A DNA stretch of 64,000 nt from Balneolaceae bacterium. Lineage in GTDB: Bacteria > Bacteroidota > Rhodothermia > Balneolales > Balneolaceae. A program made the translations under genes and the position numbers. The notes below the pieces were generated by a model, which worked only from the letters and a program-made list of their open reading frames with translations, was not told the origin of the DNA and ran no database searches. The stretch spans positions 496,001 through 560,000 of the forward strand of contig CP051242.1 in NCBI GenBank assembly GCA_017795005.1, written 5' to 3'. Below, one piece after another: positions 53,845-62,910 of this stretch (position 1 is its first letter; every line of letters starts with the position of its first letter).

Positions 53845-54716
53845 GTTGAAAGTTCTTCTTTAAAGCTGAACCCAATTTCATCTTTAATATCCAGATGCTG
53901 AAAACCTGTAGCTGATTGGAATATTGTGTTCTTATTTTCTTCAGAAGCTACTAAATCAAGAGAAGCCGAAAGCAAAGCTACATTATCGCCCTCTTTATTC
54001 AGGATAGCATTAAGACGAGTCGCTCCAAATGGTGTAGCACTTAATGATAGTGCCAGTCTTTTATTTTCACCCGTTTTAAATACACGGTAATAATTTGCCA
54101 ATCCAAGTTCAGGCGAAGTGCCTTCAAAGGCGAAAAATTTGGTAGAGATTTCTTTATGAGTAAAAAGGTAGCCACTGCTTTCAGAAATCCAGTTTCTTGT
54201 TTGTGGATGAGAGTTCTTTCCAGCAACCCCCCGCTTAGTCCAGTACTCGAAACTTCTTTCAGGATTAATTGAAGGTTGAAAAGTAATTGGAATTTCATCC
54301 AAAAAGGAAAGGGTATCACCTTCCATTGAAAACCAGTAATCCTGTAGACCATTTGTGATTAACAGTAAAGGAGCTTCTATCTTTTGATTATATCGTGCGA
54401 TTTGAAGAGCTACTTTTGCATCAAGTCGGATATCCGGTGCTTTACATTCAACCAGTAGCAAAGGGGTAAAATTATCATCATAACAAATCAGGTCAGTCCG
54501 GGAATTCGATTTATCACGTGGAAGCTTAACGGGTGATTCAAAGGAAATACGGTTTTTGGAAAACCCGGCTTCCAGTAATAAATATTCTACAAATTGCAGT
54601 CGAACACGTTCTTCAGGTAAGTTTTTAAACACTTTCTTGAGAATTGGATTCCAAAGCAGTTTTTCTTCACCCTTAAAGGAAACCTGAGGAAAGTGATTTA
54701 ATGCTTTACTCTTCAA
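53811..54716 (-). CDS. Stand-alone HsdR N-terminal-like (PD-(D/E)XK) protein
   Basis: A 301-residue protein. Residues ~30-140 match the type I restriction R-subunit N-terminal nuclease fold: RVRLQFVEYLLLEAGF, then SNSRTDLICYD and LLVECKAP, giving the D...ExK catalytic pattern. The C-terminal half has no helicase or methylase parts and no hsdM/hsdS lies nearby. Such solo proteins are widespread in Bacteroidetes-like genomes and may not act in restriction. Start is TTG at 54716; an in-frame stop lies just upstream. Confidence 0.85.
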   Translation of the reverse strand: MKSKALNHFPQVSFKGEEKLLWNPILKKVFKNLPEERVRLQFVEYLLLEAGFSKNRISFESPVKLPRDKSNSRTDLICYDDNFTPLLLVECKAPDIRLDAKVALQIARYNQKIEAPLLLITNGLQDYWFSMEGDTLSFLDEIPITFQPSINPERSFEYWTKRGVAGKNSHPQTRNWISESSGYLFTHKEISTKFFAFEGTSPELGLANYYRVFKTGENKRLALSLSATPFGATRLNAILNKEGDNVALLSASLDLVASEENKNTIFQSATGFQHLDIKDEIGFSFKEELSTYIRAISDLMD

Positions 54717-54721
54717 AGCTG

Positions 54722-54769
54722 GTTAATGGTTATTAGTTAGTCGTATACAGGAAACTAATAACCATTAAC
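54722..54769. repeat. Perfect 17-bp inverted repeat with CGTATACAGG loop
   Basis: GTTAATGGTTATTAGTT (54722-54738) is exactly complementary to AACTAATAACCATTAAC (54753-54769). The loop contains CGTATACAGG, as at 8043-8098. It separates yidC from the next gene; no T run follows, so a simple terminator is less likely. Confidence 0.75.
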
Positions 54770-54780
54770 AATTAACCAAA

Positions 54781-56574
54781 CTAAGTTTTAGCTACAGCTG
54801 CTTCGTGTGTAGTCTTATTGATATACAACTGCTGTACAATTGAAAGAAGGTTGAAAATCAGATAGTATAAACTCAATCCTGAAGCAAAGTTATTGAATAC
54901 GAATAATAGCATAATCGGGAGGAAGTATTGCATGATTTTCATTTGCTGAGCCATTGGATTCGAAGCTCCACCACCTGTTGCACTCCCGGTAAGTTTACTT
55001 TGAAGCACCATAGAAGCGGTCATCAATAGTACCAATCCCGCAATCTGATCCCCCAGGAATGGAATGGAGAATGGCAGGCTGATAATGTAGTCAGGGGCTG
55101 ATAAATCACTCACCCATAAAAATGGCTCTTGTCGTAACAAGATTGAGTTTTGGAAGAACTGCCAGAGTGTAATAAGAATCGGAAACTGGAGCAACATTGG
55201 TAAACATCCACCTAAAGGGTTTACCTTATTTTTCCGATATAAATCCATGGTAGCTTTTTGCTGCTTCTGAGGATTGTCTTTGTATTTCTCCTGTATCTCT
55301 TTCATTTGCGGCTGAAGTTCCTTCATAGCCGCCATACTTCGATAACTTTTCACAGTAAGAGGAGATAGAATCAATTTAACGGAAGCTGCGAAAATGATAA
55401 TCAAAATCCCATAGTTTGAAATAAAGCCACTAAAGAAAGTAAAGAATGGGATCACAATAAAGCGAACAAATGGATCTGAAAACCATCGCAACCATCCATA
55501 ACCCACTTCCACCATATCGAAAGCATGCTCGTTGAAGTCTTTTACATCATAGTATTTCATTGGCCCCATATACAGCTCAAATGAAACAACTCCGTCAGAT
55601 GGAATATCAGAAGTAACTGAAGAGGAATACATATGATCTGTAAACGGGTCATCAACCGCTCCATTAACTTGTCCTTTTAGGTATGCTCCGGCAGTTGGCG
55701 TTACCGGTTGAATAATTTGGGCAAAGAATTTTGTTTTGGTAGCTACCCAGTCGATGGTGCCATTTACACTTTGTTCTTTAAGGCCGTTGTTTTCCTCGAA
55801 GTCATCAGCTTTTAATTGCTCAAGTTCTCCACCTGAATAGAAATATGCTTTTGTAGCAAGCGCCTCTTGTACTCTATCAAGTTCAGTAAATCTGAGAGGA
55901 GAATTCCATCCAAAATCAATTTCTCTACCTATGATAAAGTCTCTTAATCCAATAAACCGAACATCTAAATCAACTTCATAGTTATCACCAAAAAAGGTGT
56001 ACGTATATTCAAGTCGGCGTCCGTTTTCGAGATCAAGGACATAGGTTAGTTCCTTGCTGTCGCCTTCAGTTACGGTAATAGAGCTACCTGCGTTAACCTG
56101 TCGAAAGATCAGATTCTGAGTTTCAATATTGTAATTCTCAGTTGTCAGAAATCCAGAATTATAAGCGGAACGAGTAGTATCACTTATTAACTGAACCGGC
56201 TGACCGTCCCACGTTTTATGAGTTTTAAGGATAAATTTTGAAGGACCAGCACCTTTGTTAGTAAAAACAGCAGAATAAAGAGGCGTTTCTACAGTGAACT
56301 CTATCTGAATACTATCCTGATTTACTCCAAACATTCCTGAAGGAATTTCTTGTTCAACATCTGCATCCTCAATAAAAGTTTCCGGAGTTGAAGGGGCTTC
56401 GCTTTCTTCCATAAAAGCTTCTTGCTCCATTTGTTCAACCATTGCCAGACTATCCTGAATGGCTTGTTGTCTGCGTTGTTCTGCCACTTGCTCTTCACTA
56501 GGCATGGTGAAATAAAACCAGCCAATCATGAGTATAAAGATGAGCGAAAATCCAATTACGGTATTTTTATCCAA
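54781..56574 (-). CDS. yidC: Membrane protein insertase YidC
   Basis: A 597-residue Gram-negative-type YidC. An N-terminal anchor (MDKNTVIGFSLIFILMIGWF) is followed by an acidic linker and a large periplasmic beta domain (to ~360). Five core helices then carry YGILIIIFAASVKLILSPLT, SMAAMKELQPQMKEIQEKYK and NPLGGCLPMLLQFPILITLW. It inserts proteins into the inner membrane alone or with SecYEG. The start is TTG at 56574, giving the family N-terminus MDKN. It lies 12 bases after rnpA; yidD is absent between them. Confidence 0.96.
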   Translation of the reverse strand: MDKNTVIGFSLIFILMIGWFYFTMPSEEQVAEQRRQQAIQDSLAMVEQMEQEAFMEESEAPSTPETFIEDADVEQEIPSGMFGVNQDSIQIEFTVETPLYSAVFTNKGAGPSKFILKTHKTWDGQPVQLISDTTRSAYNSGFLTTENYNIETQNLIFRQVNAGSSITVTEGDSKELTYVLDLENGRRLEYTYTFFGDNYEVDLDVRFIGLRDFIIGREIDFGWNSPLRFTELDRVQEALATKAYFYSGGELEQLKADDFEENNGLKEQSVNGTIDWVATKTKFFAQIIQPVTPTAGAYLKGQVNGAVDDPFTDHMYSSSVTSDIPSDGVVSFELYMGPMKYYDVKDFNEHAFDMVEVGYGWLRWFSDPFVRFIVIPFFTFFSGFISNYGILIIIFAASVKLILSPLTVKSYRSMAAMKELQPQMKEIQEKYKDNPQKQQKATMDLYRKNKVNPLGGCLPMLLQFPILITLWQFFQNSILLRQEPFLWVSDLSAPDYIISLPFSIPFLGDQIAGLVLLMTASMVLQSKLTGSATGGGASNPMAQQMKIMQYFLPIMLLFVFNNFASGLSLYYLIFNLLSIVQQLYINKTTHEAAVAKT

Positions 56575-56586
56575 AAGTCAGCGTAT

Positions 56587-57021
56587 TTAAAGTTCTTCAG
56601 AATTAATTGAAAGGATGCGGCTACGCAAATCCTCTAACAGAGTTACCATGTCATTTTCTACCGCATGATACTCAGGTTTGGTATGTCGGGCAATAAAAGC
56701 TATATGCAATGAACCCTCAAAAGTGAGCATCACTTCCGACAAAATGTGTTTATTTAATCGATATGCTTCACGTAATAATCGTTTGTAATTATTTCGATGA
56801 ACTGCAGTACCAATTTTCTTAGGTGAGATAAAACCAACTTTGAAATCTCCTTGACTGGAAGGAGAGATCGCAAAACGGGCAGAAATAGTTGGCGTATTTA
56901 TGAACTTTGCGCTTTTAAAAAGCTCCTGGAAGTTCCGTCTACCCCGTAAGATGTGAGATTTAGGTAGAGTAAATCTACGAGGAGAAGGAGCAGTAAAATT
57001 ACTTGGCTCCTTTTCTCTCAT
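56587..57021 (-). CDS. rnpA: Ribonuclease P protein component
   Basis: A 144-residue basic protein that helps RNase P RNA bind pre-tRNA. Segments: [37 protein letters not shown] and [12 protein letters not shown] (the RNR-like helix). The first ATG (57021) lies inside rpmH, giving a 23-base overlap in another frame; GTG at 57024 is an alternative. No later start would preserve the RGRRNF region. The RNA partner is at 44.6 kb. Confidence 0.95.
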   Translation of the reverse strand: MREKEPSNFTAPSPRRFTLPKSHILRGRRNFQELFKSAKFINTPTISARFAISPSSQGDFKVGFISPKKIGTAVHRNNYKRLLREAYRLNKHILSEVMLTFEGSLHIAFIARHTKPEYHAVENDMVTLLEDLRSRILSINSEEL

Positions 57022-57157
57022 CACTTACAGTAAGCTTATGGCGACCTTTTGCCCGGCGGCCAGCAATTACTTTTTGTCCGTTTGCAGAGGACATGCGCTT
57101 ACGGAATCCGTGCTTGTTCTTGCGCTTTCTGTTACTAGGTTGAAATGTACGTTTCAT
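56999..57157 (-). CDS. rpmH: 50S ribosomal protein L34
   Basis: A 52-residue protein read from the sequence: [20 protein letters not shown], then [20 protein letters not shown] and [12 protein letters not shown]. It is highly basic and matches L34 throughout, with an eight-residue C-terminal extension past the usual LTVSDE end. The extension is where rnpA overlaps. First gene of rpmH-rnpA-yidC, the classic arrangement near the replication origin in many bacteria. Confidence 0.97.
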   Translation of the reverse strand: MKRTFQPSNRKRKNKHGFRKRMSSANGQKVIAGRRAKGRHKLTVSDERKGAK

Positions 57158-57380
57158 GAATCAGGATATTTTCAGTTCGATTTCGTTATCCAAAAAGGCA
57201 TTAAATATAAGGAGAAATTCATAGAAAACGAACCCAAAGAATATTATTTATTTTGAAAACATTCTGTCATGCAACTAAGCTTGGCGTAATATTTGATTAA
57301 AGGTTACTGGCGCTGTTGAACCAGCCTGTATATAAGGTTACCTTTAGCGCAGAAAAAATAACCTGACTCCAAGCGAGATT
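57158..57380. other. Divergent promoter region between rpmH and secA
   Basis: A 223-base gap between divergent genes. It contains partial direct repeats (AAAGGTTACTGGCGCTG and AAGGTTACCTTTAGCGCAG) and a GTATATAAGG word about 50 bases before secA. No dnaA, DnaA-box cluster or small gene was recognised. Confidence 0.5.
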
Positions 57381-60300
57381 ATGATTGATAAAGTAGGAAA
57401 GCTCATTACCAAAATATTTGGATCCAAGAGCGAAAAAGATATTAAATCCATCCAGCCAATTGTTGACGAAATTAAGTCATATGGTCCGGAAATGGAGAAA
57501 CTGAGTGATGATCAGCTAAAAGCTAAGACTGAAGGTTTCAGAAATCAGATTCAGGAAGCTACGAAAGATACAAGAGAGCGAATTGCCGAAGTAAAGAAAC
57601 AACTCGATAATATTGAAGACCTTTCGCCGGCTGAGCACCGGGATTTGGCGGACGAACTTGAAAAGCTTGAAAAAGAAGAGTTAGATATCATTGAAGATCA
57701 ACTCAATGACATATTGCCCGAAGCGTATGCGGTTCTTAAAGATACCTGCCGACGATTTGTCGGTAAAAGTTGGAAGGTTGCTGGCGACGAAGTAGAATGG
57801 AATATGATTCCTTATGATGTTCAGTTGGTGGGCGCTATTGTATTGCATCAGGGAAAAGTAGCTGAGATGAAAACTGGGGAAGGTAAAACACTGGTGGCAA
57901 CCTTCCCGGCATTTCTAAATTCCTTAGCCGGGAAAGGAGTTCATGTAATCACGGTTAACGACTATCTGGCTAAGCGTGATGCTGAATGGAATGAGCCGAT
58001 CTTTAATTTCCATGGCATCCATGTAGATTGTATTGACCGGTATCAGCCTAATACAGAACAGAGAAGAAAAGCATATCGTGCGGATATCACCTACGGAACC
58101 AATAACGAATTCGGCTTCGACTACCTTCGTGATAATATGGTAATTGGACAGGATCAACTTGTTCAAAAGGAACATCACTACACTATTATTGATGAGGTTG
58201 ATTCTATCTTAATTGATGAAGCCAGAACTCCTCTGATCATTTCAGGCCCGGTACCACACGACAACAAGTCTGATAAATACATTGAAATGAAACCAAGGGT
58301 TGAAGCTTTGGTAGCAGCTCAGAAAAAGCTCGTGGCGCAGTTAGTACAGGAAGGTCAAAAATATCTTGATGATGGAAATGAAGAACAAGCAGGGCTAGCT
58401 TTGTTCAGGGCTCAGCGTGGCTTCCCTAAAAATACTCGTTTCCGAAAAATGCTTCAGGAACCAAGTATTCAGAAATTAATTCAGAAAACAGAAGCATTTT
58501 ATCTGGCGGATAATGCTAAGAACATGCCTGTTGTTGATGAATATCTGTACTACGCGGTAGATATGAAGTTGAACTCTATTGAGATGACTGAAAAAGGGCG
58601 TGAGTTCGTCACCCAAAAAAATGAAGATCCGGAATTCTTCGTAATCCCTGATCTCGGTTTGGAGACATCAGAAATCGAAAAAGAAATTGAAGTTCTTGAG
58701 AAAGAGAAAGTAGATGCTGTTAAAGAGCTGGATTTAAGTGAAGACTATCAGGAAAAGAAAATTGACGAAGCGAAAGCGGAAGTTCGTCAGGAAAGAGAGA
58801 GCAAATTCAGTGAGCTACACCGATTATTTGCAGAACGTGGTGATCGTATCCACACTGTTAACCAGTTATTGAAGGCCTATACAAACTTCGAAAGGGAAGA
58901 AGAATATATCGTTCAGGATGGGAAAGTTCAGATTGTAGATGAACACACGGGACGTGTACTTTCAGGGCGTCGTTACTCTGATGGATTGCATCAGGCGATT
59001 GAAGCAAAAGAAAATGTAAAAGTGGAAGCTTCAACACAGACGTATGCAACCATTACTCTTCAGAACTATTTCAGAATGTATCACAAACTTTCGGGTATGA
59101 CAGGTACAGCTGAAACGGAAGAAGGGGAATTCAATGAAATTTATGAATTGGATGTAGTAGTGATTCCTACCAACAGGCCAATTCAGCGTGATGATAAAGA
59201 GGATCTGGTTTTCAAAACAAAGCGGGAAAAATTCAAAGCTGCGATTGATAAGATCGAAGAATACCATAAAAATGGACAGCCAGTTCTTGTAGGTACAACC
59301 AGTGTTGAAGTTTCTGAAACGATGAGCCGTATGCTTCAGAGAGCAGGAATTTCCCATAATGTATTGAATGCCAAGCAACACGCACGGGAAAGTGAAATCG
59401 TGAAACAGGCCGGACAACCGGGTGCAGTTACGGTTGCCACCAATATGGCGGGTCGTGGTACCGATATTAAGTTGGCTCCGGGGGTAAAAGAGAATGGTGG
59501 ATTAGCAATCCTCGGTACGGAAAGACACGAATCACGCCGAATCGATTTACAGCTTCGTGGTCGTTCAGGTAGACAGGGAGACCCCGGAGTATCTCAGTTT
59601 TTCGTATCGCTTGAAGATAAATTGATGTCATTATTTATGAGCGATCGAGTGGCAGGAGTAATGGATAAACTTAGCTTTGAAGAAGGCGAGGTTATTACGC
59701 ATCCATGGATAACCAAGTCGTTGGAAAGAGCCCAATCAAAAGTTGAGCAGAACAACTTCAGTATCAGAAAGCGTCAGCTGGAATATGATGATGTACTGAA
59801 TAATCAGCGTAATGTAATTTATGCCCGACGTAAACATGCTCTTTTGGGAGATCAACTTCGAACAGATATCCTTGGTATGCTCGAAGAGTTGGTTGAGGAT
59901 ATCGTAGCAGAACATGTGATGGCGGGAGATTATGAAGGACTTCATTCTGAAATCCTGAGGAATCTTGCAGTGGATGTGGACTTCGACGGAGAGAAATGGC
60001 GCCAGATGGGAGAAGATGATCTTGTTGAAATGATAATTGCCAGAGCTTTGGAGGTATACAAGCGAAAAGAAGAGATGATGGCAAAACCGCTTTATGAAGT
60101 AATGAAGCGAATCACAGAATCTAATCCGGATCGCCGACCTGATAAAGTACAGGTAATTTTTACAGATGGAATCCGAAGAATGCGTGTGGTTGTTGATGTA
60201 GATGCAGCGCTGGAAAATGAAGGACGAGAAGTAGCCAGAGCTCTGGAAAAGTCTGCCGTACTCTCCGTTATTGATGATAAATGGATGCAACACCTTCGTG

Positions 60301-60767
60301 AACTGGATTCAGTAAAGGAAGGTATCGGATTGAGATCATTTGCTCAGAAAGATCCTCTGCTGGAATATAAAAGGGAAGCATTTGATATGTTTAAGCAGCT
60401 TCTTGGAATGATCAATCAGGAAGCAATTTCACTAATCTGGAAATCTTTCCCCGAAGCACAGATGGGAGATAATCAGGTACAGCAAGCTCAACAGCAGAAA
60501 TCCAGGTTTGATACCAGCAAAATGCAAACCCAGCATGCTGATTCAACCGGAATGGGATTACAGGCGCCTGCTCAACCGGCGAATGGTAATCAACCACGTC
60601 CAGCAGGACCAAATGTGAAACGTAAGCCGGTTGAAGTTGCTGATGAACCTGGACGTAATGATCATGTAACTATACAGAATATGAGTACAGGGAACACAAA
60701 GGAACTCAAGTGGAAGCACGCCAAACGCTTAGTTGATGAAGAAGGCTGGGTGTTAGTTGAGAAATAG
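57381..60767 (+). CDS. secA: Preprotein translocase ATPase SecA
   Basis: A 1128-residue motor that drives proteins through SecYEG. Walker A is MKTGEGKTL (~164-171) and the second motif is IIDEVDSILIDEARTPLIIS. Further signatures are TNNEFGFDYLRDNM, MTGTAETE, TNMAGRGTDIKL and GTERHESRRIDLQLRGRSGR then QGDPG. A long helical, highly charged insertion spans ~245-470, as in Bacteroidetes-like SecA, making it about 200 residues longer than E. coli SecA. The C-terminus has a Gln/Pro-rich linker and lacks the CxC...CH zinc motif. It is divergent from rpmH. Confidence 0.97.
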   Translation: MIDKVGKLITKIFGSKSEKDIKSIQPIVDEIKSYGPEMEKLSDDQLKAKTEGFRNQIQEATKDTRERIAEVKKQLDNIEDLSPAEHRDLADELEKLEKEELDIIEDQLNDILPEAYAVLKDTCRRFVGKSWKVAGDEVEWNMIPYDVQLVGAIVLHQGKVAEMKTGEGKTLVATFPAFLNSLAGKGVHVITVNDYLAKRDAEWNEPIFNFHGIHVDCIDRYQPNTEQRRKAYRADITYGTNNEFGFDYLRDNMVIGQDQLVQKEHHYTIIDEVDSILIDEARTPLIISGPVPHDNKSDKYIEMKPRVEALVAAQKKLVAQLVQEGQKYLDDGNEEQAGLALFRAQRGFPKNTRFRKMLQEPSIQKLIQKTEAFYLADNAKNMPVVDEYLYYAVDMKLNSIEMTEKGREFVTQKNEDPEFFVIPDLGLETSEIEKEIEVLEKEKVDAVKELDLSEDYQEKKIDEAKAEVRQERESKFSELHRLFAERGDRIHTVNQLLKAYTNFEREEEYIVQDGKVQIVDEHTGRVLSGRRYSDGLHQAIEAKENVKVEASTQTYATITLQNYFRMYHKLSGMTGTAETEEGEFNEIYELDVVVIPTNRPIQRDDKEDLVFKTKREKFKAAIDKIEEYHKNGQPVLVGTTSVEVSETMSRMLQRAGISHNVLNAKQHARESEIVKQAGQPGAVTVATNMAGRGTDIKLAPGVKENGGLAILGTERHESRRIDLQLRGRSGRQGDPGVSQFFVSLEDKLMSLFMSDRVAGVMDKLSFEEGEVITHPWITKSLERAQSKVEQNNFSIRKRQLEYDDVLNNQRNVIYARRKHALLGDQLRTDILGMLEELVEDIVAEHVMAGDYEGLHSEILRNLAVDVDFDGEKWRQMGEDDLVEMIIARALEVYKRKEEMMAKPLYEVMKRITESNPDRRPDKVQVIFTDGIRRMRVVVDVDAALENEGREVARALEKSAVLSVIDDKWMQHLRELDSVKEGIGLRSFAQKDPLLEYKREAFDMFKQLLGMINQEAISLIWKSFPEAQMGDNQVQQAQQQKSRFDTSKMQTQHADSTGMGLQAPAQPANGNQPRPAGPNVKRKPVEVADEPGRNDHVTIQNMSTGNTKELKWKHAKRLVDEEGWVLVEK

Positions 60768-60790
60768 CCTCTAAGTTTTCTGGTTTTTTA

Positions 60791-60826
60791 AACAGTAAGC
60801 GTGTTTCATGAAACGCACCTACTGTT
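60791..60826 (+). terminator. Probable terminator after secA
   Basis: AACAGTA (60791-60797) pairs with TACTGTT (60820-60826) around the inner palindrome GTTTCATGAAAC, followed by a T/C-rich tract. Confidence 0.55.
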
Positions 60827-60903
60827 GTTATTTCCTTTTCCTCCAAAAACTTAACATTGGATTTTGAGTTTCAATCCTTATCATTGGAGCCCATGTTAAG
60901 AAA

Positions 60904-61671
60904 TTGTTAAGTGATTCAGAATTAGTGGAAGTATTAGGTATCGATATTATTGGCAAAAGCATCAAAGGTGCAATCGTTGATACTGAAAAAGGAGAAATTG
61001 TATCCGGTAAAAAATCGACAGATACTGCAGAAGATTCCCGTCCTCATAAGCTTATCTCCAAAATTCATAAAGTAGTAAAGAAGTTCGACTGGAAGGGACC
61101 AGTAGGATGTTCATTTCCTGCGCCAACAAATAAAGGGATTATTCTTTCTGCAAACCGGATCAATTCGGCCTGGGTTGATGCCGATGCAGAACATCTATTC
61201 ACCGAAATTACCGGTTGTAATGTTAGCGTATTAAATCAGACGGATGCTACAGGTATCGCTGAGATGACTTTTGGAATTGGTAAGAAGGCATCTGGTACTG
61301 TAATCGTTTTGAATGTGGGGGATGGAATTGGCTCTTCTATTTTTGTGGACGGGAAATTAGTCCCGAATACGGAACTTGGTTTAATAGAAATAAAAGGGGT
61401 AAAAATTGAAGACCGGGCATCAAATTCCGCAAGAAAAGAAGAGGGTGTTGGAAAAAAGAACTGGGCAAAACGACTTCAGTTTGTACTTGAGCATTATGAA
61501 CACCTGTTCCATCCCGACATGTTTATTCTGGGAGGCCAGCTAAGCAAAAAGCCCGAAAAAGTGATGCCCTATATTAAAATAGGTACACGATTGAAATCTG
61601 CTGAGTTCGGGAGAGACGCAAGTATTGTTGGAGCGGCATACTATGCTGCCAAGAAGCAGGAACTGATTTAA
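60904..61671 (+). CDS. Polyphosphate-glucokinase-like ROK protein, probable pseudokinase
   Basis: A 255-residue protein homologous end to end to strictly polyphosphate/ATP glucokinases (GPVGCSFPAP, NSAWVDADAEHLFTEITGCN, LVPNTELG). Key motifs are altered. DIGG is DIIG (~14-17), the catalytic LNDAD is LNQTD (Asp replaced by Gln ~112), GTGIGS is GDGIGS (~139-144), and the sugar-binding ELGH is ELGL. An inactive regulator or a changed enzyme is likely. No ATG is available: TTG at 60904 or GTG at 60925 (MEVLGID, closer to the family start). It converges on the TPR gene with one base between stops. Confidence 0.82.
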   Translation: MLSDSELVEVLGIDIIGKSIKGAIVDTEKGEIVSGKKSTDTAEDSRPHKLISKIHKVVKKFDWKGPVGCSFPAPTNKGIILSANRINSAWVDADAEHLFTEITGCNVSVLNQTDATGIAEMTFGIGKKASGTVIVLNVGDGIGSSIFVDGKLVPNTELGLIEIKGVKIEDRASNSARKEEGVGKKNWAKRLQFVLEHYEHLFHPDMFILGGQLSKKPEKVMPYIKIGTRLKSAEFGRDASIVGAAYYAAKKQELI

Positions 61672-61672
61672 G

Positions 61673-62755
61673 TTATTTCAATCGCTTCAAAGCTTCTTTG
61701 GAGTTTTCATGATCCTTATCTGCTTTTAACGCCAGTTCATATTTTTCAATTGCAACTTCACTGTTACTTCTGTGCTCCTCAATTGTACCAAGCCTGAAAT
61801 AAGTCCATGCTAACGTATTCGCATTATATTCATCCTTTTTTGTGATGAACATATTCAGGTATTCCTCTCCTTCATCAAGATACTGACCAGAAACAGCGGC
61901 AAGTCTTCCAATTTGATACCAGGCTCCAAAAAGGGAAGAATCCATTTCAAGAGTAGTTTGGTAGACAGAATAAGCTTCATCAAACTGATCATTTCTTTGT
62001 AATGCATTTCCTAACCTCAGATAAATACCTGCTGTAGTATCATTGTAAACGAGTTGCTTTTTGGCAACATCCGCAGCTTTATCAAATTCGCCTTCATTAA
62101 AATGAAAGTTATACAACTGATAATAGGGTGCCATTAATGTTGGGTATTTTTCAATTGCCTCAGTGTAGTTGAATTTGGCGGCGTCTACCTCATCATAGTA
62201 GGTGAAAATGCGTCCCCATGCGATATATCCCGCCTCTTTATCCAGTTCCATAATTGCCTGAGCCTGATTCTCTGCTTTGTCACGACCACCACCCATAAAA
62301 CCGGGAGCTTGAAGATAAAACTCCATCACACTTTCACGGGCTTCTACATTAGTGGGGTCCAGTTCCACAGATTTTTCATAATTCTTTCTCGAGTCTCGCG
62401 CATAAAAAGCCTGTTTTAGTTTTCCTGCATTTTGGGCACTTCTCCCATAAGAATGTCCCAGCCACATATGATATTTAGAAGTTCCGGGTTGATAATCCGC
62501 AGCCTTTTCAAACCAGTCTACTGCTTTACCAAATTCATCTTTATCAAAATAAATTCTACCCATGTAGAAATTTGCTTCGGGGTGTTTTTTGTTTGATTTG
62601 ATGAAATCTTCAAAGTAGGATTTTGCTGCATCGGCGTTTCCTTCTTCAAATAAAGTGATGCCTTCATCAATGGAAGATTGGGCGTAAACAATGGAGGAGA
62701 ACAGAAGTCCTAAAGAAATGCCAAGTAATGGGAGATACGTTTTTTGCTGAAACAT
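61673..62755 (-). CDS. Exported TPR-repeat protein
   Basis: A 360-residue protein with a signal peptide (LPLLGISLGLLFSSIVYAQ). About eight TPR units follow, for example ITLFEEGNADAAKSYFEDFI, KHPEANFYMGRIYFDKDEFG and DQFDEAYSVYQTTLEMDSSL. The middle block with AFYARDSRKNYEKSVELDPT and FYLQAPGFMGGGRDKAENQA resembles a known family of periplasmic TPR proteins. It is a likely scaffold; the partner is unknown. It is the last gene of the minus-strand run from 63.3 kb. Confidence 0.85.
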   Translation of the reverse strand: MFQQKTYLPLLGISLGLLFSSIVYAQSSIDEGITLFEEGNADAAKSYFEDFIKSNKKHPEANFYMGRIYFDKDEFGKAVDWFEKAADYQPGTSKYHMWLGHSYGRSAQNAGKLKQAFYARDSRKNYEKSVELDPTNVEARESVMEFYLQAPGFMGGGRDKAENQAQAIMELDKEAGYIAWGRIFTYYDEVDAAKFNYTEAIEKYPTLMAPYYQLYNFHFNEGEFDKAADVAKKQLVYNDTTAGIYLRLGNALQRNDQFDEAYSVYQTTLEMDSSLFGAWYQIGRLAAVSGQYLDEGEEYLNMFITKKDEYNANTLAWTYFRLGTIEEHRSNSEVAIEKYELALKADKDHENSKEALKRLK

Positions 62756-62778
62756 GATACCAGTGTTAAAGTTTGGGC

Positions 62779-62907
62779 TCAGTTACGATCGTTCTGGTCT
62801 TCGGTTTCATCCTCTTCATTTTTTAATAGAAACCTCCCAACAAGCCGAACTCCAAGTCGTGCAAACAGGATAATCGCAATTACGGTGATAATGTCGAAGG
62901 TGTTCAT
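62779..62907 (-). CDS. 42-residue single-helix membrane protein
   Basis: A small ORF read directly: MNTFDIITVIAIILFARLGV, RLVGRFLLKNEEDETEDQND, RN. A hydrophobic helix (~5-16) is followed by a basic turn and an acidic tail, typical of real membrane microproteins. Its ATG begins 3 bases after the VOC gene's stop, so it is probably co-translated; the TPR gene starts 23 bases later. The function is unknown. Confidence 0.6.
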   Translation of the reverse strand: MNTFDIITVIAIILFARLGVRLVGRFLLKNEEDETEDQNDRN

Positions 62908-62910
62908 TAA

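Noticed and set aside
33314-54716. NERD protein (33.3 kb) and HsdR-N-like protein (53.8 kb) as a defence island
   Set aside because: They are 20 kb apart, each stands alone among housekeeping or transport genes, and no methylase, helicase, toxin or CRISPR component is present.
57158-57380. Replication origin next to rpmH
   Set aside because: rpmH-rnpA-yidC often lies near oriC, but no dnaA, DnaA-box cluster or AT-rich unwinding element was recognised here.
59736-60293. Long open frame on the minus strand inside secA (and others at 3070, 12097, 24538, 43947)
   Set aside because: Each lies wholly within a well-supported gene on the other strand, shows composition typical of antisense frames and no family motif.
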